Shown here piece by piece: positions 50,074-56,804 of a DNA stretch of 64,000 nt; position 1 is the first letter of the stretch, and each line of letters opens with the position of its first letter. This DNA comes from Nonomuraea harbinensis (GTDB taxonomy: Bacteria; Actinomycetota; Actinomycetes; Streptosporangiales; Streptosporangiaceae), in contig NZ_JAHKRN010000014.1 of the NCBI RefSeq assembly GCF_019396385.1, forward strand, positions 113,192-177,191, read 5' to 3'. The notes beneath the pieces were generated by a model that did no database searches, was not told the DNA's origin, and worked only from the letters and a program-made list of their open reading frames with translations. The position numbers and the translations under genes were made by a program.

Positions 50074-50481
50074 ATGCAGCGCACCCTGCTCGGCGGGAAG
50101 ATCCATCGGGCCACCGTGACCCAGGCCGACCTGCACTACGTCGGCTCCCTCACGATCGACAAGGTCCTCATGGACGCGGCCGGGCTCGTCGAGGGCGAGC
50201 AGGTGCACGTCGTCGACATCGACAACGGGGCACGGCTGGTCACCTACGCCATCGAGGGCGCCCCCGGCTCCGGCGTCATCGGCGTCAACGGGGCGGCCGC
50301 CCATCTGGTGTCGCCGGGCGACCTCGTCATCGTCATGTCCTACCGGCAGGTGACAGAAGACGAGCTCGGCTCGTACGTCCCGTCCGTGGTGCACGTCGAC
50401 GGGCGCAACCGGATCGTCGCGGTCGGCGCGGACCCGGCCGCCCCGGTGCCCGGAGCGGCCGGGCAGGTCACCGGCCGGTGA
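50074..50481 (+). CDS. panD: Aspartate 1-decarboxylase, probably dedicated to the siderophore
   Basis: A 135-residue PanD proenzyme that decarboxylates L-aspartate to beta-alanine. The self-cleavage site is Gly24-Ser25 in HYVGSLTID, which produces the pyruvoyl cofactor. [19 protein letters not shown] and the early [14 protein letters not shown] are diagnostic. PanD normally serves pantothenate synthesis. Here it starts 23 bp after an iron box and lies among siderophore genes, while NRPS module 2 is predicted to use beta-alanine. It is therefore inferred to feed the siderophore pathway under iron starvation, with a housekeeping copy expected elsewhere. Its end overlaps the convergent formyltransferase gene by 14 bp. 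Confidence 0.93.
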   Translation: MQRTLLGGKIHRATVTQADLHYVGSLTIDKVLMDAAGLVEGEQVHVVDIDNGARLVTYAIEGAPGSGVIGVNGAAAHLVSPGDLVIVMSYRQVTEDELGSYVPSVVHVDGRNRIVAVGADPAAPVPGAAGQVTGR

Positions 50482-51409
50482 GGTAGCCGCCCATGGTGCG
50501 GAAGACCTCGGTGGCGGGCAGGTCCGCGCCCTCGTCGGTGCGGACCCGCTCGATCACCAGCCCTCGGCTGCGCCCCCGGCGGGCGTCGGCGCCGGCGACG
50601 ATGACCACGCCGTCGCCCTCGCGGATGAAGACCCTCCCGGGAGTCCCTCCGTAGACGCCCTCCGACACCGACGCCTTCAGCACCCGTACGCGCTCGCCCC
50701 GGTAGAAGGTGAAGGCGTTCGGATACGGGTCCGACTGGGCGCGCACCAGCCGCTCGATGTCCTCGGCCGGCCAGGTCCAGTCGATCCGGCTGTCCTCCGG
50801 CGAGCGTTTGTGGAAGAAGCTCGCCCTGGACCGGTCCTGGGGGACCGGGACGGCCCGGCCGGTGTCGATCAGCGTGAGGGCGTCCCGCACGATCGGCTCG
50901 ATCAGCGCGACGGTCCGGTGGAAGAGGTCGGTGGCCGTGTCGGACGGGCCGACGCGGACCGCGCGCTGCAGGAGGATGTCGCCGGCGTCCAGCTCCTCGT
51001 CCATCAGGTGCGCGGTGACGCCCACCTCCTCCTCGCCGTTGATCAGGGCCCAGATGAGCGGGGAGAAGCCCGCGTAGGCGGGCAGCAGCGAGTCGTGCAC
51101 GTTCAGCGTGCCGTGGCGGGGCAGCCGGAAGATCTCCGGCGGGATCCAGGTGCGCCAGTTGTTGGCGACGATGATGTCCGGCTCGGCCTCCTTGAGCGCG
51201 GTGACGAGCTCGTCGTCGGGCCGGGCGCGCAGCAGCACGGGCACGCCGTGCTCGGCGGCCAGGCCGGCGACGGAGTCGTCCCAGATCTTCTCGTAGGCGT
51301 GTTCGCTCTTGGGGTGGGTCACGACGAGCGCCACGTCGTGGCCGGATCCCAGCAGTGCCTGCAACGTGCGGTGTCCCCAGGTCTGGTAGCCGAACATCGC
51401 GACCCGCAT
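50468..51409 (-). CDS. N5-hydroxyornithine formyltransferase
   Basis: A 313-residue enzyme of the methionyl-tRNA formyltransferase family. The catalytic residues are visible: Asn103 and His105 in [12 protein letters not shown], and Asp141 in [11 protein letters not shown]-terminal FMT-like domain follows (from about residue 200). Relatives in coelichelin and exochelin loci (CchA, FxbA) formylate N5-hydroxyornithine using N10-formyltetrahydrofolate, which gives the first hydroxamate. The same role is inferred here because module 1 of the NRPS carries the formyl-hydroxyornithine code. ATG 51409 has a CAGGAGG ribosome binding site, and an iron box lies 30 bp upstream. Confidence 0.9.
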   Translation of the reverse strand: MRVAMFGYQTWGHRTLQALLGSGHDVALVVTHPKSEHAYEKIWDDSVAGLAAEHGVPVLLRARPDDELVTALKEAEPDIIVANNWRTWIPPEIFRLPRHGTLNVHDSLLPAYAGFSPLIWALINGEEEVGVTAHLMDEELDAGDILLQRAVRVGPSDTATDLFHRTVALIEPIVRDALTLIDTGRAVPVPQDRSRASFFHKRSPEDSRIDWTWPAEDIERLVRAQSDPYPNAFTFYRGERVRVLKASVSEGVYGGTPGRVFIREGDGVVIVAGADARRGRSRGLVIERVRTDEGADLPATEVFRTMGGYLTGR

Positions 51410-51438
51410 CTGCGCCTCCTGGTGGGGAGAATCCCTGA

Positions 51439-51457
51439 TTAGGTGAGCCTAACCTAA
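51439..51457. promoter_or_regulatory. Iron box before the formyltransferase gene
   Basis: TTAGGTGAGCCTAACCTAA agrees with the iron-box consensus TTAGGTTAGGCTAACCTAA except for a few central bases. It lies directly upstream of the minus-strand formyltransferase gene and marks the right border of the iron-controlled locus. Confidence 0.92.
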
Positions 51458-51535
51458 ATAAGGTCGCTCAAGGAGGGCAGTTTTCCGAGCCCTGCTCGGA
51501 GTTTCCGACGCGTTCCTGGTAGGAGGACTATACGT

Positions 51536-51551
51536 TTGGGAGCGCTCCCAA
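51536..51551. promoter_or_regulatory. CebR-like operator 1
   Basis: TTGGGAGCGCTCCCAA is a perfect palindrome whose 14-bp core TGGGAGCGCTCCCA is the box bound by CebR, the cello-oligosaccharide-sensing LacI-family repressor of Streptomyces. It lies about 38 bp upstream of the -35 element of the second NRPS operon. Confidence 0.75.
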
Positions 51552-51589
51552 CCGTCGTCCTAACAGAAGCGCAGATGGCGGTGAAAAGG

Positions 51590-51619
51590 TTGACTCGCGT
51601 GCTGACGCGAGCCTAGCGT
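51590..51619 (+). promoter_or_regulatory. Probable promoter of the second NRPS operon
   Basis: A TTGACT -35 (51590-51595) and a TAGCGT -10 (51614-51619) are separated by 18 bp. Transcription would start near 51626, inside operator 2, leaving a leader of about 140 bases before the carrier-protein gene. Confidence 0.55.
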
Positions 51620-51624
51620 TCCGT

Positions 51625-51640
51625 TTGGGAGCGATCCCAA
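51625..51640. promoter_or_regulatory. CebR-like operator 2, over the predicted start site
   Basis: TTGGGAGCGATCCCAA differs from operator 1 by one base. It begins six bases after the -10 element and covers the expected transcription start, the standard place for repression by a LacI-family protein. Its spacing of 89 bp from operator 1 would allow cooperative looping. Confidence 0.72.
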
Positions 51641-51766
51641 CGATCTTGCGAGTGGGGCGTGTGGCTGCCCCTTGCTGAACCCCATCACCGGCGATGAGCG
51701 CCCGTTTCGTGGCGCACGGTTCCCTTGGTGACGGGTGTCGTTTCCGCGCTACGAGGAGAATGCGTC

Positions 51767-52033
51767 ATGGCTGTGCTCGGCGTGCTCGAAAACGAGGTCA
51801 TGCGGTTGTGGTCCGAGATCCTCGGGGTCGAGGTCGCGTCCGCGGACCAGGATTTCTTCGAACTGGGCGGCCAGTCGCTGGCGATGGTCCAGTTCCTGGC
51901 CATGGTGGAGAGTGAGTTCCGGATCGAGTTGCCGGTCGAGGTGCTCTTCGTCGACGGGTTGACGGTCGCCGAGGCGGCGCGGGCCATCGAGGAGGGGTCG
52001 CAGGCCCAGGCCGCGGCCGGGGAGTCCCCTTGA
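51767..52033 (+). CDS. Free-standing peptidyl carrier protein
   Basis: An 88-residue carrier protein. The phosphopantetheine site is the serine of FFELGGQSLAMVQ (near residue 38), and the four-helix carrier pattern is complete. It is not fused to other NRPS domains; the free adenylation protein encoded at 53243 is its likely partner. ATG 51767 is preceded by GAGGAGA. The last bases overlap the TTG start of the glycosyltransferase gene. As the first gene of the operon it directly follows the CebR-like operators. Confidence 0.9.
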   Translation: MAVLGVLENEVMRLWSEILGVEVASADQDFFELGGQSLAMVQFLAMVESEFRIELPVEVLFVDGLTVAEAARAIEEGSQAQAAAGESP

Positions 52034-53205
52034 CCACCGTCATCATGGTCACCCACGGCACGCACGGCGACGTCCTGCCGTTCGTGGGTCTTGGACGGAT
52101 CCTCCGGGAACGCGGGCACCGGGTGGAGATCCTCACGCACGCCCCCTTCGAGGCGGTGGCCCGGCGCGAGGGCCTGGAGTTCACGCCCATCGACACCGAG
52201 CGTGAGTACGAGCGATACCTCTCGGACACGCCGATGCTGCTCGGCGCCGGGATGGACCGGTGGCGGCGCTTCTACGACGCCATCGGGCTGTTCGACCAGA
52301 TCCGGTTCGAGTGCGAGGTGCTCAAGGCCCGTCACGTGCCAGGGGAGACGGTGTTCGTGGGGCGCCACACCACGGCGATCTCGACGCTCTTCGCCGGCGA
52401 GGTGCTGGACGTGCCCACCGCGTGGGTGGCCGTGACGCCGGTGCAGTACATGTCAGAACGCCCCGCCGTGCACATGTACCGGGAGACCATGAGCGACCGG
52501 CTCGACGCGGTGCGGGCGACGCTCGGGCTGGGGCCTGTCGGCGACTGGACGTCCTGGTTCACCTCGGCCCGGCTCCACCTGGGGCTGTGGCCGGAGTGGT
52601 TCGACCGGGCGGGGGTCGCCGCGCCGTCGCGGGTCCGGCTGACGGGGGCGCCGTACGGCGACGACACCTTCACCGGCCCGGTCCCGCCCGAGGCCGAGCG
52701 CCTGCTCGACCGCGGCGCGGTGATCGTGACGGGCGGCACCGGCCGCATGATCCACGAGCGGTTCTACGCCGCCGCCGTCGCGGCGTGCGCGGCCGCGGGC
52801 GTGCCCGCCCTGGTCGTGGCCAGGCATCGGGACCTGGTGCCCGCCGACCTGCCCCAGGACGTCTCCTGGTTCCCGCACCTGCCCTTCCATCAGGTCATGG
52901 GGCGCGCCAGGGCGGTGCTGCACCACGGCGGCATCGGCACCGTGGTCAGGGCGGTGGCCGCGGGGGTCCCGCAGGTCCTGCTGGCGCACGGTTTCGACCG
53001 TTCCGACAACGGCATGCGCCTGGCCAGGCTCGGGCTCGGGTCCTGGCTGCCCGAGCGGCGGTGGACGACGGAGGAGATCGTCCCCCTGCTGAACGAGGCG
53101 CTGGCCGCCGACGGCCACCGTGAGCGGGTGGCCCCGTACGCGGGGGCGGCGCGGCCGGGGCTGCGGGCGGCCGCCGAGGCCGTCGAAGAACTGCTGCACG
53201 TCTGA
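52030..53205 (+). CDS. UDP/dTDP-sugar-type glycosyltransferase (GT1/GtfB-like)
   Basis: A 391-residue GT-B fold glycosyltransferase resembling macrolide and glycopeptide glycosyltransferases. The N-terminus has THGTHGDVLPFVGLGRILRERGH, and the sugar-nucleotide site HHGGIGTVVRAVAAGVPQVL lies near residue 300. It probably attaches a sugar to the peptide made by this operon, or makes a glycosylated resistance form; no sugar-biosynthesis genes are nearby, so a common sugar nucleotide is likely. The TTG start at 52030 shares bases with the preceding stop (TTGA); the next in-frame ATG, at 52045, is an alternative. Confidence 0.9.
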   Translation: MTTVIMVTHGTHGDVLPFVGLGRILRERGHRVEILTHAPFEAVARREGLEFTPIDTEREYERYLSDTPMLLGAGMDRWRRFYDAIGLFDQIRFECEVLKARHVPGETVFVGRHTTAISTLFAGEVLDVPTAWVAVTPVQYMSERPAVHMYRETMSDRLDAVRATLGLGPVGDWTSWFTSARLHLGLWPEWFDRAGVAAPSRVRLTGAPYGDDTFTGPVPPEAERLLDRGAVIVTGGTGRMIHERFYAAAVAACAAAGVPALVVARHRDLVPADLPQDVSWFPHLPFHQVMGRARAVLHHGGIGTVVRAVAAGVPQVLLAHGFDRSDNGMRLARLGLGSWLPERRWTTEEIVPLLNEALAADGHRERVAPYAGAARPGLRAAAEAVEELLHV

Positions 53206-53242
53206 TCCCACCGGAGCTGACCATGTCGAACCGGAGTTGACC

Positions 53243-54673
53243 ATGCCAGTTTTGGGAGCGCTCCCAACCCTTGTCGAATCGTTCGGGCGCCAGGCGGCGA
53301 GCACCCCGGACCGGATCGCGCTCGTCGCCGGCGACGAGCGCCTCACCTACGCCGCGCTGGACGAGGCCGTGGACCGGCTGGCCGCCAGGCTCGCCGGCGC
53401 CGGGGCCCGCCCCGGCACCCTCGTGGGGATCTGCGCGGCCAAGTCGGCGGCCTGCGTGACGGCGATGCTCGCCGTCCTGCGGACCGGCGCGGCCTACCTG
53501 CCGCTCGACCCCGCGCACCCGGCGGCCCGCGTCGAACTCGTCCTGGCGGACTCGCGCGCGGACCTGCTGCTGACCGAGGGCGAGCCGGTCACGACCGCGG
53601 TGCCGGTGCTCCGCTTGGACGGGGAGCACCCCCCGGCCGCGCCGGTCCCCACCGCGCCCCCGGACCCCTCGTCCCCGGCGTACGTGATCTACACCTCGGG
53701 CTCGACCGGCACGCCCAAGGGGGTGGTGGTGCCGCACCGGGCGCTGGCCAACCTGCTCGCCGGCATGCGCGAACTGGTGGGCTCGACGGCCGGCGACGTC
53801 TGGCTCTCGGCCGCCTCACTCACCTTCGACATGTCCGTGCCCGAGCTCTACCTGCCGCTCGTCACCGGAGGACGGCTGGTCCTCGTCGACCCCAAGGCCG
53901 CCCTCCTCGGCAAACGGCTCGCCGCGCTGATCGAGCGCGAGGGCGTGACCCACATGCAGGCCACCCCCTCCGGCTGGCGGGTCCTGCTCTACGCCGGGTT
54001 CCGCGGCCCCCGGCTGACCGCGCTCGCCGGCGGTGAGGCGCTGCCCGCGGCCCTGGCAGGCGACCTGCGTTCCCGGGTCGGACGGCTCGTCAACATGTAC
54101 GGCCCGACCGAGGCCGCCGTCTGGGCCACCTCCTGGGAGGTGCCGATCGAGCCGGCGACGGTCTCGATCGGCGACCCGCTCCCCGGCGCCACCGTCCACG
54201 TCGTGGACGACGGGCTCGACGAGGTCGGCCAGGGCGAGCTGGCGATCGGCGGCGTCTGCGTGGCCGACGGCTATCTCGGCCGGCCGGCCCTCACCGCCGA
54301 CCGATTCGTCCCCGACCCCTACGGCGAGCCGGGCAGCAGGCTGTACCTGACCGGCGACGTGGTGCGGCGCACCGGCGCGGGACTGGAGTACCTGCGCCGG
54401 GCCGACACCCAGGTGAAGGTGCGCGGCTACCGGGTGGAGCTCGGCGAGGTGGAGGCCGCCATGGACGGCCTGCCCGGCGTGCGGCAGTCCGTGGCGGCCG
54501 TGTCCGGCGACGCCCTGGTGGCGTTCGTCGTCGGCGACTGCCCTGACCTGCGCCGCCGGCTGGCCGCGATCCTGCCCGCGTACATGGTGCCGACCAGGGT
54601 GATCCCCCTGGACTCCGTGCCGCTCACCCCCAACGGAAAGATCGATCGGCGCGCTCTTGAGGAGAAGATATGA
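53243..54673 (+). CDS. Free-standing NRPS adenylation protein
   Basis: A 476-residue adenylation protein with the core motifs [27 protein letters not shown] and the catalytic lysine in [10 protein letters not shown]. The hand-aligned code is DMPQLGMVWK. The Asp at 235 indicates an alpha-amino acid; the closest standard code is glycine's (DILQLGLIWK), but two selectivity positions differ, so the substrate is left open. It would load the free carrier protein encoded at 51767. ATG 53243 is preceded by CCGGAGTTGACC. A CebR-like operator lies within its first nine codons. Its stop overlaps the second MbtH gene start as ATGA. Confidence 0.92.
   Translation: MPVLGALPTLVESFGRQAASTPDRIALVAGDERLTYAALDEAVDRLAARLAGAGARPGTLVGICAAKSAACVTAMLAVLRTGAAYLPLDPAHPAARVELVLADSRADLLLTEGEPVTTAVPVLRLDGEHPPAAPVPTAPPDPSSPAYVIYTSGSTGTPKGVVVPHRALANLLAGMRELVGSTAGDVWLSAASLTFDMSVPELYLPLVTGGRLVLVDPKAALLGKRLAALIEREGVTHMQATPSGWRVLLYAGFRGPRLTALAGGEALPAALAGDLRSRVGRLVNMYGPTEAAVWATSWEVPIEPATVSIGDPLPGATVHVVDDGLDEVGQGELAIGGVCVADGYLGRPALTADRFVPDPYGEPGSRLYLTGDVVRRTGAGLEYLRRADTQVKVRGYRVELGEVEAAMDGLPGVRQSVAAVSGDALVAFVVGDCPDLRRRLAAILPAYMVPTRVIPLDSVPLTPNGKIDRRALEEKI
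53252..53267. promoter_or_regulatory. CebR-like operator 3, inside the adenylation gene
   Basis: TTGGGAGCGCTCCCAA, identical to operator 1, lies at codons 4-9 of the adenylation gene. It encodes only LGALP, a position where the protein is not constrained. It could act as a roadblock to elongating polymerase or control an internal promoter. Confidence 0.7.
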
Positions 54674-54849
54674 GCGATGTTCTGGTGGTCGTCAACCACG
54701 AGGAGCAGTACTCCGTCTGGGCCGCGGGACGGGAGCTGCCTCCCGGCTGGCGGGCCACGGGCTTCGCCGGCACCCGTGAGGAATGCCTGGCGCACATCGA
54801 GACCGTGTGGACCGACATGCGTCCCCTCAGCGTGCGCGGCGGGGGGTGA
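54670..54849 (+). CDS. Second MbtH-like protein, short form
   Basis: A 59-residue MbtH-family protein: NHEEQYSVW near the start, [12 protein letters not shown] in the middle and [16 protein letters not shown] at the end. It is shorter than usual because the N-terminal 10-15 residues are missing and the start lies directly at the first strand. The usual Trp-Pro after SxW is Trp-Ala. ATG 54670 overlaps the adenylation gene stop. It should assist the two adenylation domains of this operon (53243 and 56801 genes). It is easy to miss because of its size. Confidence 0.9.
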   Translation: MSDVLVVVNHEEQYSVWAAGRELPPGWRATGFAGTREECLAHIETVWTDMRPLSVRGGG

Positions 54850-54855
54850 CGCGGC

Positions 54856-56157
54856 ATGGACTCCAACCCTGACGCCGTCATCGTCGGCGCGGGCCTGGCC
54901 GGCCCCCTGCTGGCGAGCATGATCGCACGGCGCGGGTACCGGGTCGACCTGGTCGAAGGCCGCCCCGACCCGCGCTCGGCCCGCCACGACAGCGGCCGAT
55001 CCATCAACCTGGGCATGTCGGCGCGGGCCATCGCGGCGCTGCGCGAGGTGGGCCTGTGGCAGGAGGCGCGGCGGCTGTCCGTGCCGATGCGCGGGCGCAT
55101 GGTGCACACCGCCGGCGGGCGGTCCTCGTTCTACCCGTACGGCAAGGACCCGTCGCAGATCCTGCACTCCATCAGGCGGGACGCGCTGGTCTGCCTGCTG
55201 GTCGAGCACGCGGAGAAGCAGCCCGGCGTGCGGCTGCGCTTCGGCACCAGGTGCGTGGCCGTCGACCGGGACGGCGCCGCCGTCACCATGGAGGACGGCG
55301 GCAAGCTGACAGCCGGCTTCGTGGTCGGCGCCGACGGCGCCTCCTCGCTCGTCAGGACCGAGATGCAGCGCGGCCTGCCGGCCGGCTTCAGCCGCGAGTA
55401 CCTCGAATGGGGCTACAAGGAGATCACGATCCGGGCCAGGCCCGACGGCACGCCCGCCGTACCGCTGGAGGCGCTGCACATCTGGCCGGGCGAGCGCGGT
55501 CTCGGGGTCGCCCACCCCAACGTCGACAACAGCCTGACCTGCACGCTCTTCCTGCCGCGCGACGAGCCGCCGGACCGGGCGTCCGACGCCTTCCCGCACC
55601 TGGCGGAGCTGGTGCCCGACCTCGACGAGCAGGCGTCCGCCGCGCCGATGGGGCACCTCACGACCGTACGCACCGCGCCCTGGCACCACCGGGACACGAT
55701 GGTCCTCGTCGGCGACGCGGCGCACGCCGTCTACCCCTTCTACGGCCAGGGCATGAACGCCTCGTTCGAGGACTGCCTGGCGCTCGACCGGATGCTGGCC
55801 CGGCACCCGCGCGACCGGCAGGCCGCCTTCGCCGCCTACGAGCGGTCCCGCAAGCCGCACACCGACGTGCTGGCCGAGCTGTCCGCGCAGAACTTCCTGG
55901 AGCTCCGCGACGGCATGCGCTCCCCGCTGCGGCTGGCCAGGAAGCGCCTCGACCTGCTGCTGCACAAGGCGTTCCCCGGCACCTGGGTGCCGCTCTACAC
56001 GCTCGTCTCGCACACCACCGTGCCCTACGGCGAGGCGCTGCGGCGCGCTCGCCGCCAGGACCGGGTGGCCGCCGCGCTGACCGTGACCGGGGTGGGCGCG
56101 GCCGTCGCAGGCCTGCTCGCCGTGCTCGCGCGCCGCCACGGGAGGACCTCTCGATGA
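54856..56157 (+). CDS. KMO-like FAD-dependent aromatic monooxygenase
   Basis: A 433-residue flavin hydroxylase most like kynurenine 3-monooxygenase. It has the FAD site VIVGAGLAGPLLASMIARRG, the KMO-type RSINLGMSARAIAALREVG, and GDAAHAVYPFYGQGMNASFE. A hydrophobic C-terminal helix (about residues 407-427) is also a KMO feature and would anchor the enzyme to the membrane. It may make 3-hydroxykynurenine or hydroxylate a related aromatic amine as a precursor for the NRPS. No tryptophan dioxygenase or kynureninase gene is in the operon, so kynurenine would have to come from general metabolism. It is translationally coupled to the next gene (ATGA). Confidence 0.88.
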   Translation: MDSNPDAVIVGAGLAGPLLASMIARRGYRVDLVEGRPDPRSARHDSGRSINLGMSARAIAALREVGLWQEARRLSVPMRGRMVHTAGGRSSFYPYGKDPSQILHSIRRDALVCLLVEHAEKQPGVRLRFGTRCVAVDRDGAAVTMEDGGKLTAGFVVGADGASSLVRTEMQRGLPAGFSREYLEWGYKEITIRARPDGTPAVPLEALHIWPGERGLGVAHPNVDNSLTCTLFLPRDEPPDRASDAFPHLAELVPDLDEQASAAPMGHLTTVRTAPWHHRDTMVLVGDAAHAVYPFYGQGMNASFEDCLALDRMLARHPRDRQAAFAAYERSRKPHTDVLAELSAQNFLELRDGMRSPLRLARKRLDLLLHKAFPGTWVPLYTLVSHTTVPYGEALRRARRQDRVAAALTVTGVGAAVAGLLAVLARRHGRTSR

Positions 56158-56804
56158 TCACACATCCGCACGACGCATCCCTCGTGCTGTTCGACCCGGC
56201 CGACGTGGAGGCGGACCCCGCCGCGCACCCCCTGATCGGCGAGCACCGGGCCGACCTGCGGGCCGTCGTCGAATGGGCGCGCGCCTACCTGTGCCGGCCG
56301 CACCCGGAGCTCGGCCGGCTCGGGCCGGTGTGCCCGTACGCGCAGGCGTCGCTGGACCGCGGCGCCTTCCGCCTGGCCGTCCAGCCGGGCGGCGGCCACA
56401 CCGTCGAGTCGTTGAGCGCGCTGCTGGCGCCCTACCGCGACTGGTTCCTCGACCTCGCCCCCCGCAGGATGCCCGCCGCGCAGTCGACGACCATCCTCGT
56501 CCTGCTGCCCGGCATGCGTGACGCGCGGGAGGTGATCGACGCCGCGCAGTGCGCGCTCAAGGACGCCTACGTGGGACACGGCCTGATGATCGGGGAGTTC
56601 CACGACGGGCCGCCGGACAAGGCGGGGCTGTGGAACCCCGGCTTCCGCCCGCTGCGCAGCCCGGTGCCGATGCTGGTGATCAGGCACATGGTGCCGACCG
56701 ACCTGCCGTTCCTGATCTCCGAGGAGGCGCACCTGGCCGCCTACCGGGATCTGTTCGGCGAGCAGGTGCCCGGGCACCTGCGGGACCTGGTGGCCAAGTC
56801 ATGA
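56154..56804 (+). CDS. DUF6875 / YqcI-YcgG-like protein
   Basis: A 216-residue protein similar in pattern to the DUF6875 and YqcI/YcgG group: a conserved VCPYA segment near residue 61, a central ILVLLPGM strand, and a C-terminal LVIRHMVPTDLPFL followed by a short helix. Some relatives of this broad group are haem-dependent N-oxygenases in natural-product pathways (for example RohS in azomycin synthesis), others are uncharacterised. The assignment is by pattern only. Its tight overlap with both the monooxygenase and the NRPS genes shows that it belongs to the pathway, possibly as a second oxidation step. Confidence 0.6.
   Translation: MITHPHDASLVLFDPADVEADPAAHPLIGEHRADLRAVVEWARAYLCRPHPELGRLGPVCPYAQASLDRGAFRLAVQPGGGHTVESLSALLAPYRDWFLDLAPRRMPAAQSTTILVLLPGMRDAREVIDAAQCALKDAYVGHGLMIGEFHDGPPDKAGLWNPGFRPLRSPVPMLVIRHMVPTDLPFLISEEAHLAAYRDLFGEQVPGHLRDLVAKS

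Larger units (their letters stand above)
51458..51766. other. Intergenic control region between the two NRPS loci
   Basis: This 309-bp stretch without a gene separates the iron-controlled locus from the second NRPS operon. It holds two CebR-like operators (51536-51551 and 51625-51640), a plus-strand promoter between them (51590-51619) and the ribosome binding site of the carrier-protein gene. A CTCGCG...CGCGAG hairpin (51594-51611) sits inside the promoter spacer. Nothing else was recognised. Confidence 0.7.

Noticed and set aside
50074..50481. panD as an ordinary pantothenate gene
   Set aside because: It has an iron box, lies inside the siderophore locus and has no panB/panC neighbours, while module 2 of the NRPS is beta-alanine-like.
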